NCBI RefSeq assembly: GCF_035917575.1
Contig: NZ_CP109090.1
Location: forward strand, 3,162,001-3,226,000
Length of the DNA: 64,000 nt
Origin: Streptomyces sp. NBC_01788
Lineage (GTDB): Bacteria > Actinomycetota > Actinomycetes > Streptomycetales > Streptomycetaceae
Direction: 5' to 3'
Below the pieces are notes generated by a model. The model ran no database searches. It was not told where the DNA came from and saw only the letters and a list, made by a program, of their open reading frames with translations. This document shows positions 17,029 through 25,954 of the stretch, piece by piece. The translations under genes and the position numbers were made by a program. The stretch's first letter is position 1. Every line of letters starts with the position of its first letter.

Positions 17029-18201
17029 CTAGGACGCCTCGCCCAGCCCCGTCAGGACCGTCTGCGCGCGCCGCAGCCCGTCCTGCCCGGCATCCAGGTC
17101 GGGGGTGATGCCATGGCCGTCCACGGTGTGCCCGCCGGGGGTGCGGTAGTGCCCGACCGTGAGCTCGGCGACCGAGCCGTCGGGCAGCCGGCTCGGCATC
17201 TGCACCGAGCCCTTGCCGAAGGTGCGGGAGCCCACGACGACCGCGCGGCCGCGGTCCTGGAGGGCGCCGGTGAGCAGTTCGGCCGCGCTCATCGTGCCGC
17301 CGTCGACGAGCACGACCAGGGCCCGGGCGGTGTCCCCGCCGGAGCCGGCGTGCAGGGCGCGCTGGTCGCCGTCGACGTCGTAGGTGGCCACCAGGCCGCC
17401 GTCGAGGAAGGCGGAGGCGGTGGTGACGGCCTCGGTGACCAGGCCGCCGGAGTTGCCGCGCAGGTCGAGGACGATCCCGCCGGCGGCCGGGGACCGGCGT
17501 ACGGCGGTACGGACCTTCTCGCCCACGCCCTTCGAGAACGCGGCGATCTTGATGACGGTCACGCCGTCCGCCGACCGCCGTACCGTGACCGGGTCCGTCG
17601 ACAGGCGGGCCCGCAGCAGCGTCCGGCTCCACACGTGCTTGCCGCGTTGCAGGCCCAGGGTCACGGGGGTGCCGGCGGGCGCGCCCTCGGCGTCGCCCCG
17701 CAGCAGCGCGACCACCTCGGTGACCGGAAGACCGTCGGTCCGCTCGCCGTCGACACTGCGCAACCGGTCGCCCCGGCGGATGCCGGAGGCCGCCGCGGGC
17801 GAGCCCGCCTGGACCCTCGCCACCTCGACCCGGCCGTCCCGCCGGCGCCGCGTCGACAGCCCGACTCCGGTGTACTGGCCGTCCAGGGCCTCCTGGAACT
17901 CCTCGTACTCTCCGCGGGAGTAGACGGCTCCCCAGCGGTCGCCGCTGCGGCTCACGGCGCGTTCGGCGGCCTGCATGGGGGACTCGCCGTCGGCCATGGC
18001 CTCGGCCGCCGCCCGGGTCACTTCCTCGGGCCGGCCGGCGGGCGGGGCCGAACGGAACTGGTCCGGAAGGGACTTGCGGTCGTCATGGCCTGGCAGGGAG
18101 CCCGTCACCGCGCCCGCCACCAGCACGCTCGCGAAGACCAATGTCAGGGCGGCCCCGGCGCGGCCGCGGCGGGGCTGGCGAAACAGGTCACGGCCTGACA
18201 T
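17029..18201 (-). CDS. S41-family C-terminal processing peptidase with PDZ domain
   Basis: The protein has 390 residues from ATG 18201; a GTG at 18273 overlapping the ftsX stop would extend it by 24. An N-terminal membrane/signal helix (AALTLVFASVLVAGAV) is followed by an S41 N-terminal helical part. A PDZ domain (YTGVGLST to TLGLQRG) and the protease core come next. The catalytic Ser is in VDGGTMSAAELL and the Lys in SRTFGKGSVQMP, the Ser-Lys dyad of Ctp/Tsp proteases. It is probably extracytoplasmic and membrane-tethered. It lies directly behind ftsX, which may link it to cell-wall or division-site proteolysis, though its substrate is unknown. Confidence 0.9.
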   Translation of the reverse strand: MSGRDLFRQPRRGRAGAALTLVFASVLVAGAVTGSLPGHDDRKSLPDQFRSAPPAGRPEEVTRAAAEAMADGESPMQAAERAVSRSGDRWGAVYSRGEYEEFQEALDGQYTGVGLSTRRRRDGRVEVARVQAGSPAAASGIRRGDRLRSVDGERTDGLPVTEVVALLRGDAEGAPAGTPVTLGLQRGKHVWSRTLLRARLSTDPVTVRRSADGVTVIKIAAFSKGVGEKVRTAVRRSPAAGGIVLDLRGNSGGLVTEAVTTASAFLDGGLVATYDVDGDQRALHAGSGGDTARALVVLVDGGTMSAAELLTGALQDRGRAVVVGSRTFGKGSVQMPSRLPDGSVAELTVGHYRTPGGHTVDGHGITPDLDAGQDGLRRAQTVLTGLGEAS

Positions 18202-18269
18202 GGCGGTGAGTCTAGGACAACGCCCGGAGGCCGCACGGTTGCTCGACCGTACGACCTCTTTGGCGTGCG

Positions 18270-19187
18270 TCACACCTTCAGGTACTTGCGCAGAGCGAAG
18301 AACCCGGCCAACGCCGGCATCAGCACGCTCGTCGCGAGGATGAGCGGCAGCTTGGTCAGCACCGCGTCCCAGCCGATGAAGTTGATCAGATTCAGCTTCT
18401 CGGACAGGGCGAGACCGTGGTCGATGATGAAGTACCGCGCGGTGACCAGGAATCCGCAGGCGACCCCGCCCCCGATCAGTCCGGCGACCGCCGCCTCCAT
18501 GATGAACGGCGCCTGGATGTAGAAGCCGGAGGCGCCCACCAGACGCATGATCCCGGTCTCACGCCTGCGGCTGAACGCCGAGACGCGCACGGTGTTGACG
18601 ATCAGCATCAGCGCCACGACCAGCATGAGTGACATCACCGCGCGCGCGGCCCAGTTCATGCCGTTCAGCAGCCCGAAGAGGTTGTCCAGGATGCCCTTCT
18701 GGTCCTGCACGGCGTACACGCCGTCGCGACCGTTGAAGGCGCTCGCGATGACCTTGTACTGCTCCGGGTTCTTCAGCTTGATCCGGTACGACTCCTGCAT
18801 CTGGTCCGGCGTGATGGTGTTGGCCAGCGGGGTGTCGCCGAACTGCTCCTGATAGTGCTTGTACGCCTCGTCCTGGGACTCGTAGGTGACGTCCTCGACC
18901 ACCGACATCTTCTTCAGGTCGGCGAGGATCGTCTTCTTCTGGTCCTCGGTGACCGCGCCCTTGGCGCAGTTGGCGTCGCTCTGGGCGTTGCTCTTGTTGC
19001 AGAAGTAGATCGAGACGTTGATCTTGTCGTACCAGTAGCCCTTCATCTGGTTGACCTGGTCGCTCATGAGGAGCGACCCGCCGAACAGGGCGAGCGACAG
19101 GGCGACGGAGACGATGACGGCGAAGGTCATCGTCAGATTGCGACGAAGACCGACACCGATCTCCGACAGGACGAACTGGGCGCGCAT
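18270..19187 (-). CDS. ftsX: Cell-division ABC transporter-like membrane protein FtsX
   Basis: This 305-residue protein has the FtsX layout. A first helix (MTFAVIVSVALSLALFGGSL) is followed by a large extracytoplasmic loop of about 130 residues containing two cysteines (FCNKSNAQSDANCAKG). Three more helices end the protein (MSLMLVVALMLIVNTV, IMEAAVAGLIGGGVACGF, LILATSVLMPALAGFFAL). With FtsE it forms a complex that activates peptidoglycan hydrolases at the division site. It starts 33 bp after ftsE and shares its strand. Confidence 0.95.
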   Translation of the reverse strand: MRAQFVLSEIGVGLRRNLTMTFAVIVSVALSLALFGGSLLMSDQVNQMKGYWYDKINVSIYFCNKSNAQSDANCAKGAVTEDQKKTILADLKKMSVVEDVTYESQDEAYKHYQEQFGDTPLANTITPDQMQESYRIKLKNPEQYKVIASAFNGRDGVYAVQDQKGILDNLFGLLNGMNWAARAVMSLMLVVALMLIVNTVRVSAFSRRRETGIMRLVGASGFYIQAPFIMEAAVAGLIGGGVACGFLVTARYFIIDHGLALSEKLNLINFIGWDAVLTKLPLILATSVLMPALAGFFALRKYLKV

Positions 19188-19220
19188 GGCGTCTGGTCAA
19201 GCCTTTCCGTCGTGGACTGG

Positions 19221-19910
19221 TCAGTGCTGGTAGCCGTAGACGCCGCGCGCCTGGTCGCGGACGAGACGGCCCTTGTCCAGCTCGATGACGCGCTTGCGCA
19301 TCTGGTCCACGATGTTCTGGTCGTGGGTCGCCATCACCACGGTGGTGCCCGTCCGGTTGATGCGGTCGAGCAGCTTCATGATGCCGACGGAGGTCTGCGG
19401 GTCGAGGTTGCCGGTGGGCTCGTCGCAGATGAGCAGCTTGGGCCGGTTGACGAAGGCGCGCGCGATGGCGACGCGCTGCTGCTCACCACCGGACAGCTCG
19501 CCCGGCCTGCGGTCCTCCTTGCCCCCGAGCCCGACGAGGTCGAGCACCTGCGGCACGGACTTGCGGATCTCGCCCTTGGACTTGCCGATGACCTCCTGCG
19601 CGAAGGCCACGTTCTCCGCGACCGTCTTGTTGGGCAGGAGGCGGAAGTCCTGGAAGACCGTGCCCAGCTGGCGGCGGATCTGCGGGACCTTCCAGTTGGA
19701 GACGCGTGCGAGGTCCTTGCCCAGGACGTGCACCTGGCCGTGGCTGCACCGCTCCTCGCGGAGGATCAGCCGCAGGAAGGTGGACTTTCCGGAGCCGGAG
19801 GACCCCACGAGGAACACGAACTCACCCTTCTCCACCTCCAGGGTCACTTCCCTGAGGGCTGGGTGGGTCTGCTTGGGGTAGACCTTGGAGACACTGTCGA
19901 ATCGGATCAC
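19221..19910 (-). CDS. ftsE: Cell-division ATP-binding protein FtsE
   Basis: This is a 229-residue ABC ATPase from a GTG start. Motifs are Walker [10 protein letters not shown] near residue 38, Q-loop [13 protein letters not shown], signature [14 protein letters not shown], Walker [13 protein letters not shown] and H-loop [11 protein letters not shown]. The conserved FtsE start FDSVSKVYP is present. It is cytoplasmic and binds FtsX at the membrane. It is the first gene of the ftsE-ftsX-S41 peptidase-smpB run. Confidence 0.96.
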   Translation of the reverse strand: MIRFDSVSKVYPKQTHPALREVTLEVEKGEFVFLVGSSGSGKSTFLRLILREERCSHGQVHVLGKDLARVSNWKVPQIRRQLGTVFQDFRLLPNKTVAENVAFAQEVIGKSKGEIRKSVPQVLDLVGLGGKEDRRPGELSGGEQQRVAIARAFVNRPKLLICDEPTGNLDPQTSVGIMKLLDRINRTGTTVVMATHDQNIVDQMRKRVIELDKGRLVRDQARGVYGYQH

Positions 19911-20190
19911 GGATGCACCACGGATCGCCGGGGGTAGATGAGCGTGACCTTACGCGAACCGGGGAGGGGTGCGCAGTCGCCGGTCAGGGTTGGGTGTGGG
20001 TTGTGTGTTTTTGTGCGGGGCATATTCTCGCGGAGCCGGTACCGCGAGGATTCGGTGCGGGGCCCGTGCGGGGCCCGCTTTTGTGGAGCGACCCGCGCGC
20101 CGTCCCGGCGAACCTGGCATTGTGGGGGAGGGAACGTTCACGCGCGCGTGGGCGTTGACTGAGTAGGACCGGTGCAAGGAGGGCGAGCGC

Positions 20191-20382
20191 ATGACGTACG
20201 ACCGGCTGGTGTGCGCGAACTGCGCGGCGCCCGTGAACGAGGGCCGGTGCCCCGTGTGCCGTGCGAACCGCGAGCGGCTGCAGCAGGAGAACTTCCTCTC
20301 GGGGCTGAACCCGATGACGCTGGTCGCGCTGCTGGTGGTACTGATCGCCGCGGTGGCGCTGCTGGCCCACCAGACGGTGTAG
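20191..20382 (+). CDS. Small zinc-ribbon, single-helix membrane protein
   Basis: The 63-residue protein starts at ATG 20191 after AAGGAGGG-like sequence. Two CxxC pairs (CANC at residues 8-11, CPVC at about 20-23) form a zinc-ribbon-like N-terminus. A short charged linker leads to one C-terminal helix (MTLVALLVVLIAAVALLAH). It is tail-anchored with the zinc ribbon probably cytoplasmic. It lies alone on the plus strand between divergent ftsE and a convergent surface-protein gene. Function not recognised. Confidence 0.75.
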   Translation: MTYDRLVCANCAAPVNEGRCPVCRANRERLQQENFLSGLNPMTLVALLVVLIAAVALLAHQTV

Positions 20383-20409
20383 GGCGCATCCCGAGGACGC
20401 GAGACGCGA

Positions 20410-20440
20410 AGGGGCCCGGAGCTTGCCGCTCCGGGCCCCT
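20410..20440. terminator. Bidirectional terminator hairpin
   Basis: A perfect 13-bp stem (20410-20422 with 20428-20440) closes a 5-base loop. It lies between the convergent zinc-ribbon gene and the LAETG surface-protein gene. Confidence 0.82.
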
Positions 20441-20499
20441 CGTCGTTCACTCAGCCGTACGCGCGTGTGTACCTACCGTGCGTACGTCGCCGGCCACGC

Positions 20500-21300
20500 T
20501 CAGGCAGCGGCGCCGCCGCGGCCCTCCATCAGGCGCGGCAGGAACCGGAAGCCGATACCGCCGGCGATCATCGTGGCGGCGCCGACCAGCAGGAACGTGG
20601 TCTCCGCCGCACCGGTCTCGGCGAGCTCCTGGCCGTTGCCCTGCGCGGACGGGTTGCTGTCCGAGCTGGTCTCGGTCAGCGCCGAGGAGCCCTGCTCCTG
20701 CGGGACGGTGTTGTTGCCGCCGCCGTTGGGGGTGGTGCCGCCGGTGGAACCACCGTTGCCACCGGTGGACCCGCCGCCGTTGCCGCCGTTGCCGCCGGTG
20801 GACCCGCCGTTGCCGCCAGTCGAACCGCCGTTGTTGCCGCCGTTGCCGCCAGTCGAACCGCCGCTGTTGCCACCGTTGCCGCCAGTGGACCCGCCGTTGC
20901 CGCCGCCGGTCTCGTTACCCCCGGTCTCGTTACCGCCGGTCTCGTTACCGCCGGTCTCGTTACCCCCGGTCTCGTTACCCCCGGTCCCGTTACCGCCGGT
21001 CCCGTTACCGCCGGTCTCGTTACCCCCGGTCTCATTACCGCCGGTCTCATTACCGCCGGTCTCATTACCCCCGGTCTCATTACCCCCGGTCTCGCCGTCA
21101 CAGACGCCGACGACGTCGCAAGGGTCGGTCGGGTCTTCGTCGCCCACGGACGCGACCGCCTTGATGCCGGTGCCGCCGACGCCGGCGGCGATGCCGAGGT
21201 CGAGGGCCGAGGCCGCGCCCGCGGCGGTCAGCGAGGCGCCGGCGGCGATCACGGCACCGGCCGCGATGCGCGCGACACGAACCCGCGTCTTCTTCGTCAT
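20500..21300 (-). CDS. Repeat-rich surface protein with LAETG sortase signal
   Basis: This is a 266-residue secreted protein. It has a signal peptide (MTKKTRVRVARIAAGAVIAA, Ala-rich, cleavage near AASA), a short domain with a Cys pair (DPCDVVGVC), and a tract of GGNET pentapeptides (two units read NGT). A GGST/GGNGG tract and a Ser/Thr-rich stretch follow. The C-terminal sorting signal is LAETG near residue 225, a hydrophobic helix (TTFLLVGAATMIAGGIGF) and a basic tail. LAxTG is the class E sortase motif used by Streptomyces; no sortase gene is in the window. The repeat region is probably an extended wall-spanning stalk. No ligand-binding domain is seen. Confidence 0.85.
   Translation of the reverse strand: MTKKTRVRVARIAAGAVIAAGASLTAAGAASALDLGIAAGVGGTGIKAVASVGDEDPTDPCDVVGVCDGETGGNETGGNETGGNETGGNETGGNETGGNGTGGNGTGGNETGGNETGGNETGGNETGGNETGGGNGGSTGGNGGNSGGSTGGNGGNNGGSTGGNGGSTGGNGGNGGGSTGGNGGSTGGTTPNGGGNNTVPQEQGSSALTETSSDSNPSAQGNGQELAETGAAETTFLLVGAATMIAGGIGFRFLPRLMEGRGGAAA
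20911..21090 (-). repeat. Twelve tandem 15-bp units in the surface-protein gene
   Basis: Twelve consecutive 15-base units follow the plus-strand pattern CTCGTTACCSCCGGT (variants CCC.. and CTCATT..). They encode GGNET or GGNGT pentapeptides on the minus strand. Neighbouring units are often identical, as expected from unit duplication or loss. Confidence 0.95.
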
Positions 21301-21427
21301 ATGGTTGCTACCCCCAGTAGCTGAATCGTCTTCGAGCGGCGCGCGGGGCAGTGATCAACGGGGGTGGTTGGCGCAATGCAGATCCCCCCGGTTCACATGC
21401 GCCCCAGAAATGCGCATGCCACGTTTC

Positions 21428-21456
21428 ACCTTTGCCGCTTTTTGAAAGACCGTCAA
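21428..21456 (-). promoter_or_regulatory. Possible promoter of the surface-protein gene
   Basis: On the minus strand TTGACG (21451-21456) is followed after 17 bases by AAAGGT (21428-21433), about 130 bp before the ATG at 21300. The -35 box is good and the -10 box weak. The rest of the 318-bp gap (21301-21618) holds the prfB terminator and no gene. Confidence 0.35.
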
Positions 21457-21548
21457 GGTCGTTGCGGGCGCGATGTCCAACTGTGCGCTGTTTGCACGTG
21501 GTTGAAGTATGTGAGCGTGACGTAAAACCTGGACATCGGCCAACAGAA

Positions 21549-21583
21549 AAGGCAACTGCCGCTGGAGGAGCGGCAGTTGCCTT
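21549..21583 (-). terminator. Terminator downstream of prfB
   Basis: A perfect 15-bp stem (21549-21563 with 21569-21583) and a 5-base loop lie 36 bp past the prfB stop. On the minus strand the right arm ends in CCTT followed by TTCTG. Confidence 0.85.
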
Positions 21584-21618
21584 GTCGACAAAGAGTCTGC
21601 TTGCGGTGTCCCGGGCTG

Positions 21619-22731
21619 CTACTTGCCCTGTTCCTGCTGCTTGCGCCAGCGAATTCCGGCCTCCAGGAACCCGTCGATCTCGCCGTTGAACACGGCCTCG
21701 GGGTTGCCGACCTCGTGCTCGGTGCGCAGGTCCTTGACCATCTGGTACGGGTGCAGGACGTAGGAGCGCATCTGGTTGCCCCAGGAGTTGCCGCCGTCGC
21801 CCTTGAGGGCGTCCATCTTGGCCTGCTCCTCCTGGCGGCGGCGCTCGAGCAGCTTCGCCTGGAGGACGTTCATGGCCGTGGCCTTGTTCTGGATCTGCGA
21901 GCGCTCGTTCTGGCAGGAGACCACGATGCCGGTCGGGATGTGCGTGAGGCGGACCGCGGAGTCCGTCGTGTTCACACCCTGGCCGCCGGGGCCGGAGGAG
22001 CGGTAGACGTCGACGCGCAGCTCGGACTCGTCGATGTCGATGTGGTCGGTCTGCTCGACGACGGGCAGGATCTCGACACCGGCGAAGGAGGTCTGGCGGC
22101 GCCCCTGGTTGTCGAAGGGGGAGATGCGCACCAGGCGGTGGGTGCCCTGCTCGACGGAGAGGGTGCCGTAGGCGTAGGGCACCTGCACGGCGAAGGTGGT
22201 CGACTTGATGCCGGCCTCTTCGGCGTACGACGTCTCGTAGATCTCGGTCTTGTAGCCGTGCCGCTCGGCCCAGCGCAGGTACATGCGCTGCAGCCGCTCG
22301 GCGAAGTCGGCGGCGTCGACGCCGCCGGCCTCGGCCCGGATGTTCACGAGCGCCTCGCGGGAGTCGTACTCACCGGAGAGCAGCGTCCGGACCTCCATCT
22401 CGTCCAGCGCCTTCTTGACGGCGGCGAGCTCGGCCTCGGCCTCGGCGCGGGTGTCCGGGTCGTCCTCGGCCTCGGCGAGCTCGAAGAGCACGTCGAGATC
22501 GTCGATCCTGCCGCGCAGGGCCTCCGCCTTCCGTACCTCCGCCTGGAGGTGGGAGAGCCGGCTGGTGATCTTCTGCGCCTCGTCCGGGTTGTCCCACAGG
22601 GAGGGCGCGGCCGCCTGCTCCTCGAGCAGGGCAATGTCTGCCCTCATCTTGTCGAGGTCCAGAACGGCCTCGATCGACTCCATGGTCGAGGAGAGGGACT
22701 TCAGCTCTTCGGATACATCGACGACTGCCAC
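21619..22731 (-). CDS. prfB: Peptide chain release factor 2
   Basis: This is a 370-residue class I release factor. The GGQ motif is in [19 protein letters not shown] and catalyses peptidyl-tRNA hydrolysis. The RF2-type anticodon tripeptide SPF is in [15 protein letters not shown], for UGA/UAA recognition. The N-terminal helical domain ([20 protein letters not shown]) is complete. The frame is open from GTG 22731 with no internal in-frame stop near codon 25. The autoregulatory frameshift known from many other bacteria is therefore absent. It lies upstream of ftsE in the same direction, separated by the surface-protein gene. Confidence 0.96.
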   Translation of the reverse strand: MAVVDVSEELKSLSSTMESIEAVLDLDKMRADIALLEEQAAAPSLWDNPDEAQKITSRLSHLQAEVRKAEALRGRIDDLDVLFELAEAEDDPDTRAEAEAELAAVKKALDEMEVRTLLSGEYDSREALVNIRAEAGGVDAADFAERLQRMYLRWAERHGYKTEIYETSYAEEAGIKSTTFAVQVPYAYGTLSVEQGTHRLVRISPFDNQGRRQTSFAGVEILPVVEQTDHIDIDESELRVDVYRSSGPGGQGVNTTDSAVRLTHIPTGIVVSCQNERSQIQNKATAMNVLQAKLLERRRQEEQAKMDALKGDGGNSWGNQMRSYVLHPYQMVKDLRTEHEVGNPEAVFNGEIDGFLEAGIRWRKQQEQGK

Positions 22732-22880
22732 GCATCCAGCGTAACGGCTCCGCCAGCCGGCAAACGCCGCGCTCCCCCGGTACCTCGGGCCTCAGCGGTC
22801 CCTCGGACCCCACCAGGGCCGGGCGTGACCGTCCCCGCGCTCCGCGCCCCGGGGCGCGGTCCCGGAGGCCGGCGGCGCCG

Positions 22881-24128
22881 TCACGGAGACGCCGATCGGC
22901 CCGGTGTCCCCGGGGTCCCGTCCGATCCGTCCCCCGACGACGCCCACCACACGCCCGCCCCGAGTACCCCCGCGACCACCACGCCCGCGACGCCCAGCGT
23001 CAGCCTTCGCCGCCGCGCCGCGGCCCGGTGGCGGGCGGCGGAGCCGGGGCGGGGCGCACCCGCCGCTCGCGGCACCCGGGCCGTACCCCGCGCGCCTCCC
23101 GCCAGCTCGTCGGGTGCCGGCACCCGCATCGACGTGTGCGTGTCCCGGTTGGAGTCCGGCTTCGCCCCGGGCACCAACGGGACCGCTCCCCGCCGTACCC
23201 GCTCCCCGGCCCCGGCAGGCGGCGCCGGCCGGTCGGACGACGCCTCCTCGCCCGCCTCCCGCGAGGCCTCCGCGTCCGGCTCGTCCACGTCCAGCGGCGG
23301 CATCCCCGCGAGCATCGGCTGAAGCTCCCTGAGCCGGGCGCCCAGCTCCGAGGCCCGCAGCCGCGACGCCGGCGCCTTGGCCAGGCACTGCACGATCAGC
23401 CGCCACAGCTCGTCCGGGATGCCCGGCAGCGGCGCCACCGTCTCCGTGACGTGCCGGCGCAGCACCGCGCCCTGATGCCCGCCGCCGAACGGGGTGAAGC
23501 CCGCCAGCAGCTCGTACAGGACCGTGGCCAGCGCGTAGATGTCGACGGCCGCCCGCGGGGGCAGGCCCTCCACGATCTCCGGCGCGAGGTAGTCCGGGGT
23601 GCCGATGATCTTCGTCGCCCGGGTCCGCTTCGGCGAGTCGATGAGTTTGGCCACACCGAAGTCGGTCAGCAGCGCCGGATGCGCGCCGCCGGGGCCGAGC
23701 GGTCCCTGCATGTCCAGCAGCACGTTCTCCGGCTTGACGTCCCGGTGCACGACCCCGGCCGCGTGCGCCGCGGCGAGCCCGTCCGCCACATCGGCCACGA
23801 TCGCCACGGCCGCCTCGGGCGCCAGTCGCCGCTCCCGCTCCAGCCGGGTGCGCAGATCCGTGCCGCGGACCAGGTCCATGACGAGGGCCAGGTCGTTGCC
23901 GTCGACCACCAGGTCGCGTACGGAGACCACGTTCGGGTGCTCCAGGCCCAGCAGCGCCGTCCGCTCCTGCACGAAGCGGCCCACGAGTTCCTGGTCGGAC
24001 GCGAGGTCCTCGCGCAGCAGCTTGACGGCGACGGGGCCGTCGGGTCCTTCGCCGAGCCACACCGTGCCGGCGCTGCCCCGCCCCAGGATCTGGTTGGCGG
24101 TGTACCGGCTACCGATCTTCCGTGCCAA
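22881..24128 (-). CDS. Membrane-anchored Ser/Thr protein kinase
   Basis: This is a 415-residue protein. The Hanks-type kinase domain spans about residues 8-270: glycine loop LGRGSAGTVWLG, catalytic Lys in PVAVKLLRED, HRDVKPENVLL near residue 129, DFG in LLTDFGVAKL near 156, activation loop TKIIGTPDYLAPE. An acidic, then Pro/Arg-rich linker leads to one membrane helix (LTLGVAGVVVAGVLGAGVWW) near residue 375-395. Only a short Ser/Gly tail lies outside, so there is no PASTA sensor domain. It is co-oriented with a second kinase just upstream. Substrates are unknown; the FHA protein at 26458 is a candidate. Confidence 0.93.
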   Translation of the reverse strand: MARKIGSRYTANQILGRGSAGTVWLGEGPDGPVAVKLLREDLASDQELVGRFVQERTALLGLEHPNVVSVRDLVVDGNDLALVMDLVRGTDLRTRLERERRLAPEAAVAIVADVADGLAAAHAAGVVHRDVKPENVLLDMQGPLGPGGAHPALLTDFGVAKLIDSPKRTRATKIIGTPDYLAPEIVEGLPPRAAVDIYALATVLYELLAGFTPFGGGHQGAVLRRHVTETVAPLPGIPDELWRLIVQCLAKAPASRLRASELGARLRELQPMLAGMPPLDVDEPDAEASREAGEEASSDRPAPPAGAGERVRRGAVPLVPGAKPDSNRDTHTSMRVPAPDELAGGARGTARVPRAAGAPRPGSAARHRAAARRRRLTLGVAGVVVAGVLGAGVWWASSGDGSDGTPGTPGRSASP

Positions 24129-24238
24129 GACTGCTCCTACAGACGCGTGTTGCCGACAAAGCTACGCGTCCGGCGAGCCAACCCTCACCAGGAGCCGGAA
24201 TTCACCCGCCGGTTGTCGACAAATCCCCAGACCCGCGC

Positions 24239-25954
24239 CTAGTTCCCGCCGCCGACGTCCTTGATCCAGTTACCCACCGTGCCGACCCAGGAGCTCAGTA
24301 GGTGCCAGTAGCTCCCGCCGGTCCCGAACCAGGTGTGCAGCGGCGTCAGTTCCCAGACGAGCCAGCCGGCCACCACCAGGATGATGATCGTGAACAGGCA
24401 GCCCTTGAGGCAGCCGAGTCCGGGGATCTTCATCGGGTTCGCGCTGCGCTGCCGCGGCGGCCTCGGCTCGCGGACCGGCCGCCGGGGCTCCGGCTGGGCG
24501 GGGGGCGCGTACCGCTGCGGCTGGGGTGCGTACCGCTGCGGCTGCGGCTGTTGCTGCTGCTGGTAGCCGCGGGGTTGGGCCTGGGGAGCCTGCGACCGGC
24601 GCGGCGGCTGCTGCTGAGGCCGGGCGACCTGCCGCTGCGGGCGGCGGCGCAGCGGGTCCTCGCCTGGGTCCAGGTACTGGACCTGCGTCTGCTCGTTGCG
24701 GTCGCGGGCGGCGCGGAGCTGGTTCTGCCAGGGGTGCGGCTGCTCGGGCTGCTGATCCCCGTACGGCCCGCCGGCGCCGTTCATGTCGCCGGGCGGCCCC
24801 TGCGGCATCGGCGGCATCACGCGCGTGGAGTCGGCGCCGCCGTGGGCGGGCAGCACGGTGGTCGGATCGGCCGCGCCGGGCACGCCCGTGTGCGGCAGGA
24901 CGCTGGTCGCGCCGTTCGGGTCGTACGACGCCGCGCCCTGCGGCAGCACCTGGGTGGGGTCGGCGGCGCCGGGCACGTCGGGAGCGGGCACGGTCGCGGG
25001 TGCCGGGTCCGGCGCCAGCAGCGCGCCCACGGCCTCCGCGGCGGCGATCTGCGCGGCGCCCGCGTGCACGCCCACGCCGTCGGCGACGACACGCAGGCCC
25101 CGGGCGAGGTTCTCGGCGCTGGGCCGTTCGTCGGGGTTCTTGCGCAGGCAGCGCTCGATGACCGTCCACAGCGGGTCCGGGACGGTGGACGGGCGGCGCG
25201 GCTCGGCGCTCAGGTGCTGGTGCAGGACCTCGAGCGCCGACCCGCCGGAGAACGGCGGACGGCCGGTGACCAGCTCGTACAGCAGGATCCCGGCGCCGTA
25301 GACGTCGACCGCGGAGGTCTGCGGCCGGCCCTCGGCGGACTCGGGCGCGACGTACGCGGGCGTGCCGACGAACTCGTGGGTGCGGGTGAGTCCGGGCGAG
25401 TCGGCCAGACGGGCGATGCCGAAGTCGGTGAGCATCGGGTGCATCTGCCCGCCGTCCTGCCGCAGCAGGACGTTGGCCGGCTTCAGGTCGCGGTGCACGA
25501 CCCCGTCGGCGTGGCTCGCCGCGAGCGCGTCGGCGATCTGGGCGGTGAGCAGCGCGGCGGCCACGGGTGTGAAGGGCCCGTTCTCGCGCAGGTAGCGGTG
25601 CAGGTCGGGGCCGTCGACGAGGTCCATGACCAGCGCCAGCAGATCGCCCTCGACCACCAGGTCGCGCACTCGCACGATGTTCGGATGGGTCAGCCGGAGC
25701 AGGACGGACCGCTCCCGCAGGAACCGCATCACGATGTCGGAGTCGTTCGCCAGCTCCTCCTTGAGGACCTTGATGGCGACGGTCTCACCGGGCTGCCCGG
25801 GCACGGCCGCTTCCGCGCCCGCCGCCTCCCTCCCCCAAGCTCCTGCGACGAGCTCCGGAGCAGGGGGTGCCCCCATGCGGGCTCGCCAGACGGTCCCGGT
25901 GGCACCGCGTCCGAGCGGCTCCTCCAGGAAGTACTTGCTGCCTACCGGCCGCAC
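24239..25954 (-). CDS. Ser/Thr protein kinase with Pro/Gln-rich linker and C-terminal membrane helix
   Basis: This is a 571-residue protein. The kinase domain (about residues 8-290) shows LGRGATGTVWRA, TVAIKVLKEEL, HRDLKPANVLL near 155, LTDFGIARL and FVGTPAYVAPE. An insertion rich in Ala/Gly/Pro (APPAPELVAGAWGREAAGAE) lies between the glycine loop and the catalytic Lys, which is unusual. A long Pro/Gln/Arg-rich linker (about 300-505) contains repeated PGAADPTxVLP motifs. A membrane helix (GCLFTIIILVVAGWLVWEL) and a short aromatic tail follow. It starts 110 bp upstream of the other kinase on the same strand. Confidence 0.92.
   Translation of the reverse strand: MRPVGSKYFLEEPLGRGATGTVWRARMGAPPAPELVAGAWGREAAGAEAAVPGQPGETVAIKVLKEELANDSDIVMRFLRERSVLLRLTHPNIVRVRDLVVEGDLLALVMDLVDGPDLHRYLRENGPFTPVAAALLTAQIADALAASHADGVVHRDLKPANVLLRQDGGQMHPMLTDFGIARLADSPGLTRTHEFVGTPAYVAPESAEGRPQTSAVDVYGAGILLYELVTGRPPFSGGSALEVLHQHLSAEPRRPSTVPDPLWTVIERCLRKNPDERPSAENLARGLRVVADGVGVHAGAAQIAAAEAVGALLAPDPAPATVPAPDVPGAADPTQVLPQGAASYDPNGATSVLPHTGVPGAADPTTVLPAHGGADSTRVMPPMPQGPPGDMNGAGGPYGDQQPEQPHPWQNQLRAARDRNEQTQVQYLDPGEDPLRRRPQRQVARPQQQPPRRSQAPQAQPRGYQQQQQPQPQRYAPQPQRYAPPAQPEPRRPVREPRPPRQRSANPMKIPGLGCLKGCLFTIIILVVAGWLVWELTPLHTWFGTGGSYWHLLSSWVGTVGNWIKDVGGGN

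Noticed and set aside
20911-21090. CRISPR array
   Set aside because: The 15-bp units are directly contiguous with no spacers and encode a pentapeptide repeat. No cas gene is present.
20423-21445. Plus-strand Pro/Val-rich open frames opposite the LAETG protein
   Set aside because: They are the antisense of the GGNET repeats, and the minus strand has a signal peptide and sortase signal.
21619-22731. Possible programmed frameshift in prfB
   Set aside because: The frame is open from the start codon through the whole protein, with no in-frame TGA near codon 25.
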